DNA of 64,000 nucleotides from Jejubacter calystegiae (GCF_005671395.1 NZ_CP040428.1:4092001-4156000); one strand, 5' to 3'. Counted from the first letter of the stretch, positions 36,211-47,013 are shown. Notes: generated by a model from the sequence alone, not told the origin. Numbers and translations: made by a program.

Positions 36211-38904
36211 ATGGCTGTTACTAACGTCGCTGAACTGAACGCACTCGTCGAGCGCGTAAAAAAGGCCCAGCGTGAATATGCCAATTTCACCCAAGAGCAG
36301 GTCGATAAAATCTTCCGCGCCGCTGCACTGGCTGCCGCCGATGCTCGAATCCCCCTCGCCAAAATGGCCGTTTCTGAATCAGGCATGGGTATCGTTGAAG
36401 ATAAAGTGATCAAAAACCACTTCGCTTCCGAATATATCTACAATGCCTATAAAGATGAAAAGACCTGCGGCATTCTTGATGAAGATGATACCTTCGGCAC
36501 CATCACCATCGCCGAACCCACCGGGATCATCTGCGGTATCGTTCCAACTACGAACCCGACTTCAACCGCAATTTTTAAAGCGTTGATCAGCCTGAAAACC
36601 CGTAACGCTATTATCTTCTCTCCGCACCCGCGTGCCAAAAACGCCACCAACAAAGCTGCGGACATCGTGCTGCAGGCGGCTATCGCGGCCGGCGCGCCGA
36701 AAGATATTATCGGCTGGATTGACGAGCCTTCCGTGGAGCTCTCAAATCAGCTGATGCACCACCCTGACATCAACCTGATTCTGGCCACCGGTGGTCCGGG
36801 TATGGTGAAAGCCGCCTACAGCTCCGGCAAACCGGCTATCGGCGTGGGTGCGGGTAACACTCCGGTAGTTATCGACGAAACGGCCGATATCAAACGCGCC
36901 GTGGCGTCGATCCTGATGTCCAAAACCTTCGACAACGGCGTCATCTGCGCCTCCGAGCAGTCGGTAGTGGTGGTGGACTCGGTATACGACGCGGTTCGCG
37001 AGCGTTTCGCCAGCCACGGCGGTTACCTGCTGCAGGGTAAAGAGCTGAAAGCCGTTCAGGACATTATCCTGAAAAATGGCGCGCTTAATGCCGCCATCGT
37101 GGGTCAGCCCGCAACGAAAATCGCGGAAATGGCGGGCATCGAGGTTCCGGTCGGCACCAAGATTCTGATCGGTGAAGTGACCGACGTGGATGAGAGCGAG
37201 CCGTTTGCTCACGAAAAACTCTCCCCGACCCTGGCGATGTACCGCGCCACCGACTTCGAAGACGCAGTCGTGAAAGCGGAAAAACTGGTGGCTATGGGCG
37301 GTATCGGTCATACCTCCTGCCTCTACACCGACCAGGACAACCAGCAGGCTCGCGTGAACTTCTTCGGCGATAAGATGAAGACTGCCCGTATCCTGATTAA
37401 CACTCCGGCCTCTCAGGGCGGTATCGGCGACCTGTACAACTTTAAGCTCGCGCCTTCTCTTACCCTGGGCTGCGGCTCATGGGGCGGTAACTCTATCTCC
37501 GAGAACGTTGGTCCTAAGCACCTGATCAACAAGAAAACCGTTGCTAAGCGAGCTGAAAACATGTTGTGGCATAAACTTCCGAAATCAATCTACTTCCGCC
37601 GCGGTTCACTGCCGGTAGCGCTGGATGAAGTGGTTACCGATGGCCACAAACGCGCCTTTATCGTGACCGATCGCTTCCTGTTCAACAACGGCTACGCCGA
37701 CCAGATTACTTCCGTTCTGAAGGCTGCCGGTGTGGAAACCGAGGTCTTCTTCGAAGTTGAAGCGGATCCGACGCTGAGCATCGTGCGCAAAGGCGCAGAG
37801 CAGATGAACTCCTTCAAGCCTGACGTGATTATCGCGCTGGGCGGCGGTTCCCCGATGGATGCCGCGAAGATCATGTGGGTCATGTACGAACATCCGGAAA
37901 CCCATTTCGAAGAGCTGGCGCTGCGCTTTATGGACATCCGTAAGCGTATCCACAAGTTCCCGAAAATGGGCGTGAAAGCGAAGATGATTGCCGTGACCAC
38001 CACTTCTGGTACTGGTTCTGAAGTGACGCCGTTCGCGGTCGTGACCGATGATGAAACCGGCCAGAAATATCCGCTGGCAGACTACGCGCTGACCCCGGAT
38101 ATGGCGATTGTCGACGCCAACCTGGTAATGGATATGCCGAAATCCCTGTGCGCCTTCGGCGGTCTGGATGCGGTAACCCACGCGCTGGAAGCCTACGTAT
38201 CAGTACTGGCATCTGAATTCTCTGACGGTCAGGCCCTGCAGGCGCTGAAGCTGCTCAAAGAGTACCTGCCGGCCTCTTACCACGAAGGCGCCCATAACCC
38301 GGTAGCCCGCGAACGCGTGCACAGCGCGGCCACCATCGCCGGTATCGCGTTTGCTAACGCCTTCCTGGGCGTGTGCCACTCTATGGCGCACAAACTGGGC
38401 TCTCAGTTCCACATTCCGCACGGTCTGGCCAACGCCCTGCTGATCTGTAACGTCATCCGCTACAACGCGAACGACAACCCGACCAAGCAGACCGCATTCA
38501 GCCAGTACGACCGTCCGCAGGCACGCCGTCGTTACGCTGAGATTGCCGATCATCTCGGCCTGAGTGCCGCAGGCGACCGTACCGCGCAGAAGATTGAGAA
38601 ACTGCTGGCATGGCTGGAAAGCCTGAAGGCTGAGCTGGGGATTCCGAAATCTATCCGCGAAGCTGGAGTTCAGGAAGCCGACTTCCTGGCGAACCTGGAC
38701 AAGCTGTCTGAAGACGCTTTCGACGACCAGTGCACCGGCGCTAACCCGCGCTACCCGCTGATCGCCGAGCTGAAACAGATTATGCTGGATACCTACTACG
38801 GTCGCGATTTCGTAGAAGGCGAAACCACTGAAGCACCGGCAGCAGCGGCAAAACCGAAAGCTGCACCGGCGGCTAAAGCGCGCAAGAGCAAGAAAAGCGC
38901 CTAA
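36211..38904 (+). CDS. adhE: Bifunctional acetaldehyde-CoA/alcohol dehydrogenase AdhE
   Basis: An 897-residue enzyme that reduces acetyl-CoA to acetaldehyde and then ethanol during fermentation and assembles into helical spirosomes. The N-terminal aldehyde dehydrogenase (about 1-440) carries the catalytic Cys in NGVICASEQS and GVGAGNTPVV. The C-terminal iron-dependent alcohol dehydrogenase (about 450-870) has GGGSPMDAAK, TTSGTGSEVTPF and the metal-binding His region ANAFLGVCHSMAHKLG. The Ala/Pro/Lys-rich tail makes it six residues longer than E. coli AdhE. The ATG at 36211 follows AGGAGA. Confidence 0.98.
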   Translation: MAVTNVAELNALVERVKKAQREYANFTQEQVDKIFRAAALAAADARIPLAKMAVSESGMGIVEDKVIKNHFASEYIYNAYKDEKTCGILDEDDTFGTITIAEPTGIICGIVPTTNPTSTAIFKALISLKTRNAIIFSPHPRAKNATNKAADIVLQAAIAAGAPKDIIGWIDEPSVELSNQLMHHPDINLILATGGPGMVKAAYSSGKPAIGVGAGNTPVVIDETADIKRAVASILMSKTFDNGVICASEQSVVVVDSVYDAVRERFASHGGYLLQGKELKAVQDIILKNGALNAAIVGQPATKIAEMAGIEVPVGTKILIGEVTDVDESEPFAHEKLSPTLAMYRATDFEDAVVKAEKLVAMGGIGHTSCLYTDQDNQQARVNFFGDKMKTARILINTPASQGGIGDLYNFKLAPSLTLGCGSWGGNSISENVGPKHLINKKTVAKRAENMLWHKLPKSIYFRRGSLPVALDEVVTDGHKRAFIVTDRFLFNNGYADQITSVLKAAGVETEVFFEVEADPTLSIVRKGAEQMNSFKPDVIIALGGGSPMDAAKIMWVMYEHPETHFEELALRFMDIRKRIHKFPKMGVKAKMIAVTTTSGTGSEVTPFAVVTDDETGQKYPLADYALTPDMAIVDANLVMDMPKSLCAFGGLDAVTHALEAYVSVLASEFSDGQALQALKLLKEYLPASYHEGAHNPVARERVHSAATIAGIAFANAFLGVCHSMAHKLGSQFHIPHGLANALLICNVIRYNANDNPTKQTAFSQYDRPQARRRYAEIADHLGLSAAGDRTAQKIEKLLAWLESLKAELGIPKSIREAGVQEADFLANLDKLSEDAFDDQCTGANPRYPLIAELKQIMLDTYYGRDFVEGETTEAPAAAAKPKAAPAAKARKSKKSA

Positions 38905-38921
38905 TCGCTAAGCAATAAAAA

Positions 38922-38949
38922 AACCCGCCGTTTCCCGGCGGGTTTTTTA
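38922..38949. terminator. adhE/tdk bidirectional terminator
   Basis: The stem AACCCGCCG-TTTCC-CGGCGGGTT is flanked by A residues on the left and a T run on the right, between convergent adhE and tdk. Confidence 0.93.
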
Positions 38950-38968
38950 TTGCCTGCTTCACAAGGCA

Positions 38969-39574
38969 TCAACAGCCCTGTATCGCCTGCAAAGAGCCTT
39001 TCGCCAGCGCTTCCTTATAGTGTTTGCGACACACCGATACGTAGCGCTCATTGCCCCCTATTTCCACCTGAGCCCCTTCCTGATAAGGACGTCCGTTTTG
39101 GTCCAGCCGCAGCACCATACTCGCCTTACGGCCGCAGAAGCAGACGGTCTTTAATTCCACCAGCTTATCCGACCAGGCTAGCAGATATTGACTGCCACTA
39201 AACAGTTCGCCGCGAAAATCGGTACGCAGCCCGTAGCAGAGCACAGGAATATCCAGGTCATCGACCACCGCAGCCAGTTCAGAGACCTGCTCACGAGTCA
39301 GAAACTGGCTTTCATCCACCAGCACGCAGTGGATGGTCTGACGCTGATGCTCTTCGCGAATCTCTGCCAGTAAGGAAGTTTCAGGATTATATAGCCGGGC
39401 GGGAGAAGAGAGGCCGATACGGGAACTCACCTTACCGGAACCAAAACGGTCGTCAATTTCTGCGGTATAAACAACCGTCCGCATACCACGCTCCTGGTAG
39501 TTCCATGAGGATTGTAACAGTGCGGTAGATTTACCGGCATTCATTGCAGAATAGTAGAAATAGAGCTGCGCCAT
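38969..39574 (-). CDS. tdk: Thymidine kinase
   Basis: A 201-residue type II thymidine kinase that phosphorylates thymidine and deoxyuridine for salvage. The P-loop [14 protein letters not shown] is near residue 10, with the catalytic and substrate region VLVDESQFL and the zinc-binding cysteines CFCGRKA and CRKHYKEA. The ATG at 39574 matches the E. coli start; the frame is open three codons further. The C-terminus is a few residues shorter than in E. coli. Confidence 0.96.
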   Translation of the reverse strand: MAQLYFYYSAMNAGKSTALLQSSWNYQERGMRTVVYTAEIDDRFGSGKVSSRIGLSSPARLYNPETSLLAEIREEHQRQTIHCVLVDESQFLTREQVSELAAVVDDLDIPVLCYGLRTDFRGELFSGSQYLLAWSDKLVELKTVCFCGRKASMVLRLDQNGRPYQEGAQVEIGGNERYVSVCRKHYKEALAKGSLQAIQGC

Positions 39575-40113
39575 CGAAGTCAAAACCCCGGTCTGGATGT
39601 CAAAAAGTATAGAGCCATGATTGTACCATATCCCCGAGTCTCCCCGGCTCCATTCCCCTCTGACTTCAGGGTGATTAACATATTATATATGACTTAGAAC
39701 TATTCGCATCTGTGATTGTTCGCATGGTCATTATCAGGTTATCGTTTGTTAACTTACGGACTATAAAGCATTTTTATCGTCACTCCGCTCGCTTTCATTC
39801 ATAATCAAAAACTGTGATCGCCCTCCTGTTATCCCGCTATATCGAAGAATAAGCGACCAGTGAAATGAAAAAAATTATCTATTGATGCTTTTATCTGACG
39901 CACTCCCCCCATGCTTTCTGCCGAAATTTTGACTGTCATGGCGTTTTTCTGTGATACAGAACAGGGTCAATTAAAGTAAATAGAATAATAAAAGATGTGT
40001 CGGCCAATGCGATATTTTGCGTTCCTTACATTTACCCTATTGCAGAACCAGAATGAAGGCTCTATTATTACCTCAACAAACCACTCCCCCAATATAAGTT
40101 TGAGATTACTAAA
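39575..40113. promoter_or_regulatory. AT-rich tdk-hns divergent control region
   Basis: These 539 bases are AT-rich and contain no supported gene. They must carry the hns promoter and the tdk promoter. AT-rich, A-tract-containing DNA upstream of hns is expected, since H-NS autoregulates its gene and FIS and cold-shock proteins also act there in E. coli; I did not place individual sites. Confidence 0.6.
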
Positions 40114-40527
40114 ATGAGCGAAGCACTTAAAATTCTGAACAACATCCGTACTCTTCGTGCTCAGGCCAGAGAATGCACACTGGAAACGCTCGAAGAAATG
40201 CTGGAGAAACTGGAAGTCGTGGTAAATGAGCGCCGCGAAGAAGAAAACGCTGCAGCAGCTGAAATTGAAGAGCGTAACAAGAAACTGCAGCAATATCGCG
40301 AAATGCTGATTGCTGACGGTATTGATCCTAACGATCTGCTGAGCGCTATGAGCAGCAGCAAAGCGGGTACCAAAGCCAAGCGCGCTGCTCGTCCGGCAAA
40401 ATATGAATACACCGACGAAAACGGTGAAGCTAAAACCTGGACCGGCCAGGGCCGTACCCCGGCGGTAATCAAGAAAGCCATTGATGAGCAGGGCAAGAGC
40501 CTGGAAGACTTCCTCATCAAAGAGTGA
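40114..40527 (+). CDS. hns: Nucleoid-associated silencer H-NS
   Basis: A 137-residue DNA-binding protein, the same length as E. coli H-NS, that oligomerises on AT-rich DNA and silences acquired genes. The N-terminal coiled-coil dimerisation region is about residues 1-65 ([17 protein letters not shown]). The linker has basic [11 protein letters not shown], and the C-terminal domain carries the minor-groove motif [15 protein letters not shown]. It is transcribed alone, with a terminator within 20 bases. Identification is very secure. Confidence 0.99.
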   Translation: MSEALKILNNIRTLRAQARECTLETLEEMLEKLEVVVNERREEENAAAAEIEERNKKLQQYREMLIADGIDPNDLLSAMSSSKAGTKAKRAARPAKYEYTDENGEAKTWTGQGRTPAVIKKAIDEQGKSLEDFLIKE

Positions 40528-40544
40528 TTGGTATTGCTATGAAA

Positions 40545-40570
40545 AATCCCGCTATGGCGGGATTTTTTAT
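40545..40570 (+). terminator. hns terminator
   Basis: The stem AATCCCGC-TATG-GCGGGATT is followed by TTTT, 17 bases past the hns stop. Confidence 0.93.
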
Positions 40571-40973
40571 TGCCTCTCTCCCCGACCTGGACTCAGTGCC
40601 GTGATTAATTACAGCTAAATAACAAAGCCGCAATAGCCCTGTGGCAATAAATTCATCTTTCTCCTGCTCCCACGCGCCTGTCATGATGCGAATAGAGAAT
40701 CGCCTTAGACGATATCGTCAGGGATTTTCTGATTTTTCCTTCCCCTCCTCCACGACTTATAACACCCTGTATCTTAATTTTCGTTATCAGATAAAGTCCC
40801 GGATTTATACCCACAACGCATCATCTGCCAGGCAGCCATAGCAAATAACCCGTATACCGTTCCGGTTAATGAAAAGAGATCTCAATGAAATGAAATCTGC
40901 GACACACGGCAAATACCGATAAAAAACAGGCAGCCGCCGAAGCGACTGCCTGTTTCATAATGAGGATGAAGTA
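40571..40973. other. hns-ugd intergenic region
   Basis: About 400 bases lie between convergent hns and ugd. At the right end the stem AACAGGCAG/CTGCCTGTT (40925-40954), with T residues on the minus strand, fits the ugd terminator. A 66-codon open frame at 40641-40841 has no ribosome binding site and no family resemblance. In E. coli galU adjoins hns directly, so this is the left edge of the ugd insertion. Confidence 0.55.
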
Positions 40974-42317
40974 TCAAGAGGCCTGTTTCAAAGAGGCTCC
41001 GCGGCCAATCGCATAATAGGTAAAACCGCGACGGCTGAGACGATCCGGATCGAACAGATTTCGTCCATCAAATATAACCGGCTGGTTCAGCGTCTGCTGA
41101 ATAAACTCCAGATCCGGTGCACGGAAGCTCTGCCATTCGGTACAGATAATTAATGCATCAGCCTTATGCAATGCGGCCTCTTTGGTACCCATCAGACGCA
41201 AATCATCGCGATGCCCATAGATACGCTGAGTCTCATCCATCGCCTCGGGATCGTATGCCTGTACCGTTGCACCACGTTTCCAGAGTTCTTCCATCAGTAC
41301 GCGGCTGGAGGCCTCACGCATATCGTCAGTGTTAGGTTTAAAAGAAAGTCCCCACAGCGCGAAGGTTTTCCCTTTCAGATCTTCACCGAAGTGACGCGCG
41401 ATATACTGCGGCAGCTTCTGTTTCTGATCGTCGTTAATATCTTCAACCGCACGCAACAGTCTGGGTTCATAGCCAATCTGCTGCGCGGTGCGGATTAATG
41501 CCTGCACATCTTTCGGGAAACAGGAACCACCGTAGCCACAGCCGGCATAGATAAAGTGGTAACCAATGCGAGAATCCGAACCGATTCCCTGACGTACCTT
41601 TTCGATATCCGCGCCCAGATGCTCCGCCAGGTTGGCGATCTCGTTCATAAAGCTGATTTTGGTCGCCAACATGCAGTTGGCGGCATATTTGGTCAGCTCG
41701 GCGCTACGGATATCCATCAGGATCATACGGTCATGGTTGCGGTTGAAAGGCTCATACAGCTCACGCAGCAGGTCGACAACCTCTTCATTGTCGGTGCCCA
41801 CCACAATGCGCTCAGGGCGCTTACAATCCGCCACCGCGGCCCCTTCTTTCAGAAACTCAGGGTTAGAGACAACATCGAAGGGAATCTCAACGCCGCGGCT
41901 CTTCAGGGTTTCGTCCATAGCCGCACGTACTTTCTCCGCCGTACCGACCGGTACGGTTGATTTATCCAGCACCACCTTATGAGAGGTCATATGCTGGGCA
42001 ATAGTGCGGGCAACGGCGAGAACGTATTTCAGATCCGCAGAGCCGTCTTCATCCGGCGGTGTTCCCACGGCGATAAACTGCATCGTGCCGTGCTCTACCC
42101 CCAGACGGGCGTCAGTACTGAAATTCAGACGCCCCTCTTCGTAATTTTTAGTGACCAGCGGCGTCAGGCCCGGTTCATAAATGGGGATATTCCCCTTTTT
42201 CAGATTCTCAACTTTGGTTTCATCGACATCGATACACATGACGTCGTGGCCGACTTCAGCAAGCACTGCAGCCTGCACCAGCCCCACGTAGCCAATGCCA
42301 AATACCGTCACTTTCAT
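40974..42317 (-). CDS. ugd: UDP-glucose 6-dehydrogenase
   Basis: A 447-residue NAD-dependent enzyme that oxidises UDP-glucose twice to UDP-glucuronate, a precursor of capsule and of aminoarabinose for lipid A. The N-terminal Rossmann motif [20 protein letters not shown], the linker [13 protein letters not shown], the catalytic Cys in [14 protein letters not shown] and the C-terminal FDGRNLFDP are present. It is the longer bacterial form (about 450 residues), unlike the 388-residue E. coli enzyme encoded elsewhere. It follows galU by 23 bases in the same direction, so substrate synthesis and use are in one operon. Confidence 0.95.
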   Translation of the reverse strand: MKVTVFGIGYVGLVQAAVLAEVGHDVMCIDVDETKVENLKKGNIPIYEPGLTPLVTKNYEEGRLNFSTDARLGVEHGTMQFIAVGTPPDEDGSADLKYVLAVARTIAQHMTSHKVVLDKSTVPVGTAEKVRAAMDETLKSRGVEIPFDVVSNPEFLKEGAAVADCKRPERIVVGTDNEEVVDLLRELYEPFNRNHDRMILMDIRSAELTKYAANCMLATKISFMNEIANLAEHLGADIEKVRQGIGSDSRIGYHFIYAGCGYGGSCFPKDVQALIRTAQQIGYEPRLLRAVEDINDDQKQKLPQYIARHFGEDLKGKTFALWGLSFKPNTDDMREASSRVLMEELWKRGATVQAYDPEAMDETQRIYGHRDDLRLMGTKEAALHKADALIICTEWQSFRAPDLEFIQQTLNQPVIFDGRNLFDPDRLSRRGFTYYAIGRGASLKQAS

Positions 42318-42340
42318 TAGGTTGTCCCGGTTTCAGTGAT

Positions 42341-43249
42341 TTATTTTTTTCCGCCAACGGCCTCTGTTAGCCAGGCCTTGAACTCTTCGCCCAGGCTATC
42401 GTGGCGGACGCCGTACTCAACAAATGCCTGCATATAGCCAAGCTTGTTGCCGCAATCGTGGCTCTTACCCTTCATGTGGTAAGCCTCAACGGTCTCTTTA
42501 TCCATCAGCATAGCGATAGAGTCCGTCAGCTGAATTTCATCGCCAGCGCCCGGAGGCGTACGGGCCAGCAGCGGCCAGATATCAGCGCTGAGCACATAGC
42601 GGCCCACCACGGAAAGGTTAGAAGGCGCTTCGTTGGCCTTCGGTTTTTCCACAATGCCAACCATCGGTACGCTATCGCCCGGGGTCAGTTCAGCGCCTTT
42701 GCAATCCACCACGCCGTATGCGGTCACATCTTCCACCGGCTCGACCATAATCTGGCTGTGCCCGGTCTCTTCGAAACGATGAATCATTTCAGCGAGGTTG
42801 TCTTGGCTCAGATCGGACTCATATTCGTCCAGAATCACGTCCGGCAGAATCACAGCCACCGGCTCATTGCCGACCACCGGATGGGCGCACAGCACCGCAT
42901 GTCCCAGCCCTTTCGCCAGCCCCTGACGCACCTGCATAATGGTTACGTGCGGCGGGCAGATGGACTGCACTTCGGCCAGCAGCTGACGCTTAACGCGTTT
43001 TTCCAGCATGGCTTCCAGTTCGAAACTGGTATCAAAGTGGTTTTCAATGGAGTTCTTGGAGGAGTGGGTAACCAGAACAATCTCGGTGATTCCTGCGGCA
43101 ATACATTCATTGACCACATACTGAATCAGCGGTTTATCGACCAGCGGCAGCATCTCTTTGGGGATGGCCTTGGTCGCCGGCAACATACGCGTTCCCAGAC
43201 CCGCAACCGGGATTACCGCTTTCCTTACTTTTGCATTATTAGCAGCCAT
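42341..43249 (-). CDS. galU: UTP-glucose-1-phosphate uridylyltransferase
   Basis: A 302-residue enzyme that makes UDP-glucose from UTP and glucose-1-phosphate. The nucleotidyltransferase motif [20 protein letters not shown] and the active-site stretch [17 protein letters not shown] are intact, as are [10 protein letters not shown] and GDEIQLTDS. The ATG at 43249 ([10 protein letters not shown]) aligns with E. coli; nine more upstream codons are open but unlikely to be used. It is the first gene of a galU-ugd operon. Confidence 0.97.
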   Translation of the reverse strand: MAANNAKVRKAVIPVAGLGTRMLPATKAIPKEMLPLVDKPLIQYVVNECIAAGITEIVLVTHSSKNSIENHFDTSFELEAMLEKRVKRQLLAEVQSICPPHVTIMQVRQGLAKGLGHAVLCAHPVVGNEPVAVILPDVILDEYESDLSQDNLAEMIHRFEETGHSQIMVEPVEDVTAYGVVDCKGAELTPGDSVPMVGIVEKPKANEAPSNLSVVGRYVLSADIWPLLARTPPGAGDEIQLTDSIAMLMDKETVEAYHMKGKSHDCGNKLGYMQAFVEYGVRHDSLGEEFKAWLTEAVGGKK

Positions 43250-43379
43250 TAAAAATCTCCTGGACTGTTCAAGCATGACACTTGTACGTCAATTAAAACG
43301 AGGTCGAGTATATCAGCTTGAAAAAAATTTCCGCCCCGAAATACCTGCCTCACCAGTAAATTAAGACTAATACGAAACA

Positions 43380-43406
43380 ACCTGTGGTGATATTAGCACC
43401 ACAGGT
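43380..43406 (-). terminator. rssB terminator hairpin
   Basis: A perfect 10-bp stem, ACCTGTGGTG-ATATTAG-CACCACAGGT, is followed on the minus strand by TTGTTT, about 40 bases beyond the rssB stop. Confidence 0.8.
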
Positions 43407-43447
43407 CATAAGAGCAGAGACCATTTTTAGGCAAAGGATTTAGATGC

Positions 43448-44461
43448 TTACTCTGTGCTCAACATAAGCCGCAACCGCCCCCCAGCGCCCCAGACCTGGC
43501 ACTGCCAGGCGTCGCAGCGTTGGCTGATTTGATTGAGGTAGGTATTTCCCAGAGTACCCAGCGGAACACCATTGCTGACCTGAATTTGATGGCCGCCGGT
43601 ATTTAAAGAAGCATTCAAACCGGCAGAAACTAAAATAAGATTTTTTAACGTACTGTGATAATAACCAACCAGTAACGGGAACTGTCCGACTAAATTAGCC
43701 TGGCGAAGTAACTGATTCACCTGTTTAAGTAAAATCCCTAATTCCGGAAGTCGCTGACGCTGACGCGCCAACTGCTCCTGAAGTAAGCCGTTAAACAACG
43801 CACGCAGCAGCAATGCCGCCAGTACGCCGTTATCCCCTGCCCGGGTCACGTCCAGGCAGTAGAATGCCAGATCGTTGTCCGACAGCGGAGCAATATCCAA
43901 CACCAGACCGGGTTTATCGGCAGAGACCAGCTGTCGATAATTGACCCGACAGTGGGCGATATCCTGTTGCACGGGCGGCTGTAATTGCTGCAGCAGGCTG
44001 GCTGCCGCCTGCGGGTTGCTGACCAACGCATCCCAGTCCTGAAACAGGCGTTCCTCCTCTTCCACCCGGGAATTAAAGGCGGAAGGATAAAGACAGGCAA
44101 AGACGGTCTCCCGCAGTCGGTTAAGATCCTTAATCGGTTTGAGCAGGACGTCCTGAACACCCAGTCGCAAGGCCCGGGCGATATCCGACATATTCTCGGT
44201 GGCGGAAATCACCAGAATGGGCATTTGATTGCCGGTGTTACGAATGCGCTCTACCAGCGTCAGACCATTCATGCGCGGCATGGCCAGATCGCAGATCAGC
44301 AGATCGGGCATGGCGCTGGCAATCTGCTCCAGCGCCTCCACGCCGTCCCCGGCCAGCCGCGTTATAGCGCCAAGAGAGACCAGGTAAGAGTCCAGCAGCG
44401 ATCGGAAAACGGCTTCGTCTTCGACAATGAGAATCTGTTTTCCGACCAACGGCTGTGTCAT
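43448..44461 (-). CDS. rssB: RssB, RpoS adaptor response regulator
   Basis: A 337-residue orphan response regulator that delivers sigma-S to ClpXP for degradation. The receiver domain holds Asp58 in LLICDLAMPR, with acidic IVEDE at the N-terminus, Thr in ISATENMSD and Lys in LLKPIKD. The C-terminal domain is a degenerate PP2C-like phosphatase fold (DLAFYCLDVTRAGDNGVLAALLL). Length and start match E. coli; an in-frame ATG at 44482 is less likely. It lies downstream of rssA in the same direction. Confidence 0.97.
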   Translation of the reverse strand: MTQPLVGKQILIVEDEAVFRSLLDSYLVSLGAITRLAGDGVEALEQIASAMPDLLICDLAMPRMNGLTLVERIRNTGNQMPILVISATENMSDIARALRLGVQDVLLKPIKDLNRLRETVFACLYPSAFNSRVEEEERLFQDWDALVSNPQAAASLLQQLQPPVQQDIAHCRVNYRQLVSADKPGLVLDIAPLSDNDLAFYCLDVTRAGDNGVLAALLLRALFNGLLQEQLARQRQRLPELGILLKQVNQLLRQANLVGQFPLLVGYYHSTLKNLILVSAGLNASLNTGGHQIQVSNGVPLGTLGNTYLNQISQRCDAWQCQVWGAGGRLRLMLSTE

Positions 44462-44557
44462 GTGTGTTCCCCAGACTGGCAATAGTTAAATAGTGGCATG
44501 TGTCGGGGGTTTACGCCTGTCAGATTTAGCCGAAGCAGCGTAAAGCGCACGGAACTA

Positions 44558-45445
44558 TTATTCATAAGTACGCACCAGTGGTAATAGTTCATCCAGCTTT
44601 TTCTCAACCGCGAGCGTTCCGGCCGCAATCGCCTCATCGGCCCGATGAAAATCCAGGGTGGAGATTTGCGGGCAGTAGGGTTGCAGAACGATATCCGGCG
44701 GATCTCCCGCCATACGGTTGCGCTTCAGACGATTTTCCAGCACCTGAATCGAGGTACTCATGATCTCCATCGCACCGGGCGGCGCGCTGGTTCGCCGGGT
44801 CAGCAGTTGGCCCAGGCGCTTGCGCCACCCGGCTGGCTGACGTCCGGGCTCATTGCGCGGCTCATCAGACAGCAAATCCTGCTGCATCAGGTGGGCGTCA
44901 TGCTGGAGATCGACCGCTATAACGATATCCGCCCCCAGCGCCCGGGTCAGCGAGACCGGAACCGGGTTGACCACCGCGCCATCCACCAGCCAGTACCCAT
45001 TATGACGCACCGGCGACAGCAGACCCGGCATACTGCACGACGCGCGCACGGCGGTATGTAAGTCGCCTTCGGTAAACCACAGCTCGCGGCCGGTACTCAG
45101 GTTGGTTGCCACTGTGGCAAAGCGCAGTGGCATCTGTTCGATGCGATCGAGAGGAATAAGTCGACGTACGTGATTAAATACCCGCTCGCCGCGCAGCAGG
45201 CCGCCGCGACGCCAGGAGAGATCCATCAGACGCAAAACGTCCCAGTAGCTGAAGGAGCATACCCAGCGTTCAAACGTCGTCAGGCGGTCACAGGCACAGG
45301 CGGCGCCCACCAGGGATCCTACTGAACAGCCCGTAATAATATCCGGCCGAATGCCGATCTTCGCCAGCGCATTAATCGCGCCAATATGAGCCCATCCCTT
45401 GGCTGCGCCCGAACCCAGCGCCAGTCCAATTTTCACCTGTCTCAT
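44558..45445 (-). CDS. rssA: RssA, patatin-like phospholipase family protein
   Basis: A 295-residue patatin-family protein. The oxyanion loop [16 protein letters not shown] and the nucleophile Ser in [11 protein letters not shown] precede the catalytic Asp in DGAVVNPVP. It forms an operon with rssB in E. coli but is not needed for RpoS turnover. The ATG at 45445 (MRQVKIG) matches E. coli; the frame is open to 45496. Its C-terminal half has a shorter, more Arg-rich linker (around 210-230) than the E. coli protein. Confidence 0.94.
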   Translation of the reverse strand: MRQVKIGLALGSGAAKGWAHIGAINALAKIGIRPDIITGCSVGSLVGAACACDRLTTFERWVCSFSYWDVLRLMDLSWRRGGLLRGERVFNHVRRLIPLDRIEQMPLRFATVATNLSTGRELWFTEGDLHTAVRASCSMPGLLSPVRHNGYWLVDGAVVNPVPVSLTRALGADIVIAVDLQHDAHLMQQDLLSDEPRNEPGRQPAGWRKRLGQLLTRRTSAPPGAMEIMSTSIQVLENRLKRNRMAGDPPDIVLQPYCPQISTLDFHRADEAIAAGTLAVEKKLDELLPLVRTYE

Positions 45446-45556
45446 TACGCCTCGGTCTGCTTCCCCGGAAAAAACACCTCGTGGCGTCAACGCCACCGCT
45501 CAGTTAATATAGGCTGCCTGGCCGTATTCGTTCGTTTTTATACCCAAGGAGATACT

Positions 45557-46015
45557 TTGTCGCAGCTTTGTCCTTGTGGCAGCGGTTTGGATTATAGCCT
45601 ATGTTGCCAGCCTTACCTACGCGGAGACCTGTTACCTAAAGATCCGTCACAACTTATGCGCAGCCGCTACAGCGCTTTCGTAATGAAAGACGCCGGATGG
45701 CTGATCGCCAGTTGGCATCCCACGGTGGGAGCCGAACGGCTGCGTGCCGACCTTGAATCCGGTTTCGCCCGCACTCAATGGCAGGGACTCACGCTATTCG
45801 AAGAGAGCCCCGGACGCAACGCGGATGAAGGCTACGTCAGCTTTGTTGCGCGCTATGAGGAACAGGGCGTGCCCGGCGCAATTATCGAACGCTCCCGGTT
45901 CTTAAAAGAACAGGGACAGTGGTACTATGTCGACGGCCAGCGACCGGATATCGGACGTAACGATCCCTGCCCCTGCGGGTCCGGGAAAAAATTTAAAAAG
46001 TGCTGCGGCCGCTAA
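45557..46015 (+). CDS. ychJ: YchJ, SEC-C-motif protein
   Basis: A 152-residue protein with zinc-binding SEC-C motifs at both ends: [14 protein letters not shown] at the N-terminus and [17 protein letters not shown] at the C-terminus. A TTG start at 45557 behind AAGGAGAT (45546-45553) gives exactly the E. coli length; ATG starts further up lie within rssA on the other strand and have no ribosome binding site. The central NTF2-like part ([20 protein letters not shown]) is family-typical. Its function is not known. Confidence 0.93.
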   Translation: MSQLCPCGSGLDYSLCCQPYLRGDLLPKDPSQLMRSRYSAFVMKDAGWLIASWHPTVGAERLRADLESGFARTQWQGLTLFEESPGRNADEGYVSFVARYEEQGVPGAIIERSRFLKEQGQWYYVDGQRPDIGRNDPCPCGSGKKFKKCCGR

Positions 46016-46061
46016 CGGCACGCACAACAACTGACATTCCTTCAACAGGATCTTCCCCGCA

Positions 46062-46904
46062 ATGCAAGCTTTACAACGAAAAGTACTGCGTACCATCTGC
46101 CCGGACCAGAAAGGGCTTATCGCACGCATCACTAACATCTGCTACAAGCACGAGCTGAACATCGTTCAGAATAATGAGTTCGTCGACCATCGTACCGGCC
46201 GCTTCTTTATGCGTACCGAGCTGGAAGGGATCTTTAATGACACTACCCTGCTGGCGGATCTTGACGGTGCCCTACCGCAAGGTTCCCTGCGCGAGCTGCA
46301 TCCCGCCGGTTCGCGTCGGGTAGTGATTCTGGTCACCAAAGAGGCCCACTGTCTGGGGGATCTGCTGATGAAGTCGCGTTACGGCGGGCTGGATGTGGAA
46401 ATCGCCGCGGTTATCGGCAACCACGACACCCTACGCGGCCTGGTCGAAAGCTTTGATATTCCTTTCCAGTTGGTCAGCCACGAAGGGCTGACGCGCGAAC
46501 AGCACGATCGCCAGATGGCGGAAGCCATTGAGGTACACGCGCCTGACTATGTGGTGCTGGCGAAGTATATGCGAGTGCTGACTCCGGAATTCGTGGCCCG
46601 TTTCCCGAATCAGATTATTAATATTCACCACTCGTTCCTGCCAGCCTTTATCGGGGCGCGTCCCTATCATCAGGCCTATGAACGCGGCGTGAAGATTATC
46701 GGTGCTACGGCGCACTACGTGAACGATAATCTGGATGAAGGCCCGATCATCATGCAGGATGTGATTCACGTCGATCACACCTATACCGCCGAAGATATGA
46801 TGCGCGCAGGGCGCGACGTTGAGAAAAACGTACTGAGCCGCGCGCTGTACCAGGTGCTGGCTCAGCGGGTCTTCGTTTACGGTAACCGGACGATCATTTT
46901 GTAA
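46062..46904 (+). CDS. purU: Formyltetrahydrofolate deformylase
   Basis: A 280-residue enzyme that releases formate from 10-formyl-THF, supplying formate for PurT and balancing one-carbon pools. The N-terminal ACT domain (about 8-85, VLRTICPDQKGLIARITNI) senses methionine/glycine in E. coli. The C-terminal formyltransferase-like domain carries NIHHSFLPAFIGARPYHQA and the catalytic Asp in DEGPIIMQD. Length equals the E. coli enzyme. It sits next to the tRNA-Tyr operon as in E. coli. Confidence 0.97.
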   Translation: MQALQRKVLRTICPDQKGLIARITNICYKHELNIVQNNEFVDHRTGRFFMRTELEGIFNDTTLLADLDGALPQGSLRELHPAGSRRVVILVTKEAHCLGDLLMKSRYGGLDVEIAAVIGNHDTLRGLVESFDIPFQLVSHEGLTREQHDRQMAEAIEVHAPDYVVLAKYMRVLTPEFVARFPNQIINIHHSFLPAFIGARPYHQAYERGVKIIGATAHYVNDNLDEGPIIMQDVIHVDHTYTAEDMMRAGRDVEKNVLSRALYQVLAQRVFVYGNRTIIL

Positions 46905-46985
46905 TCAGCCAGGGAAAAGGTTGTTTAACTTTAGGGCGTTACGCGCAAAAAGTACGCAAACAATTTATTTTCCATTATTCATCCC

Positions 46986-47013
46986 TTTACAGGGGCGCTT
47001 CATTTGATATGAT
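46986..47013 (+). promoter_or_regulatory. tyrT promoter
   Basis: TTTACA (46986-46991) and TATGAT (47008-47013) are 16 bases apart, followed by a GC-rich discriminator GCGCCCC. This matches the E. coli tyrT promoter nearly base for base and predicts stringent and growth-rate control. Confidence 0.93.

Noticed and set aside
40641-40841. A 66-codon frame between hns and ugd
   Set aside because: No ribosome binding site, unlike any protein I know, and amino-acid composition typical of non-coding AT-rich DNA.
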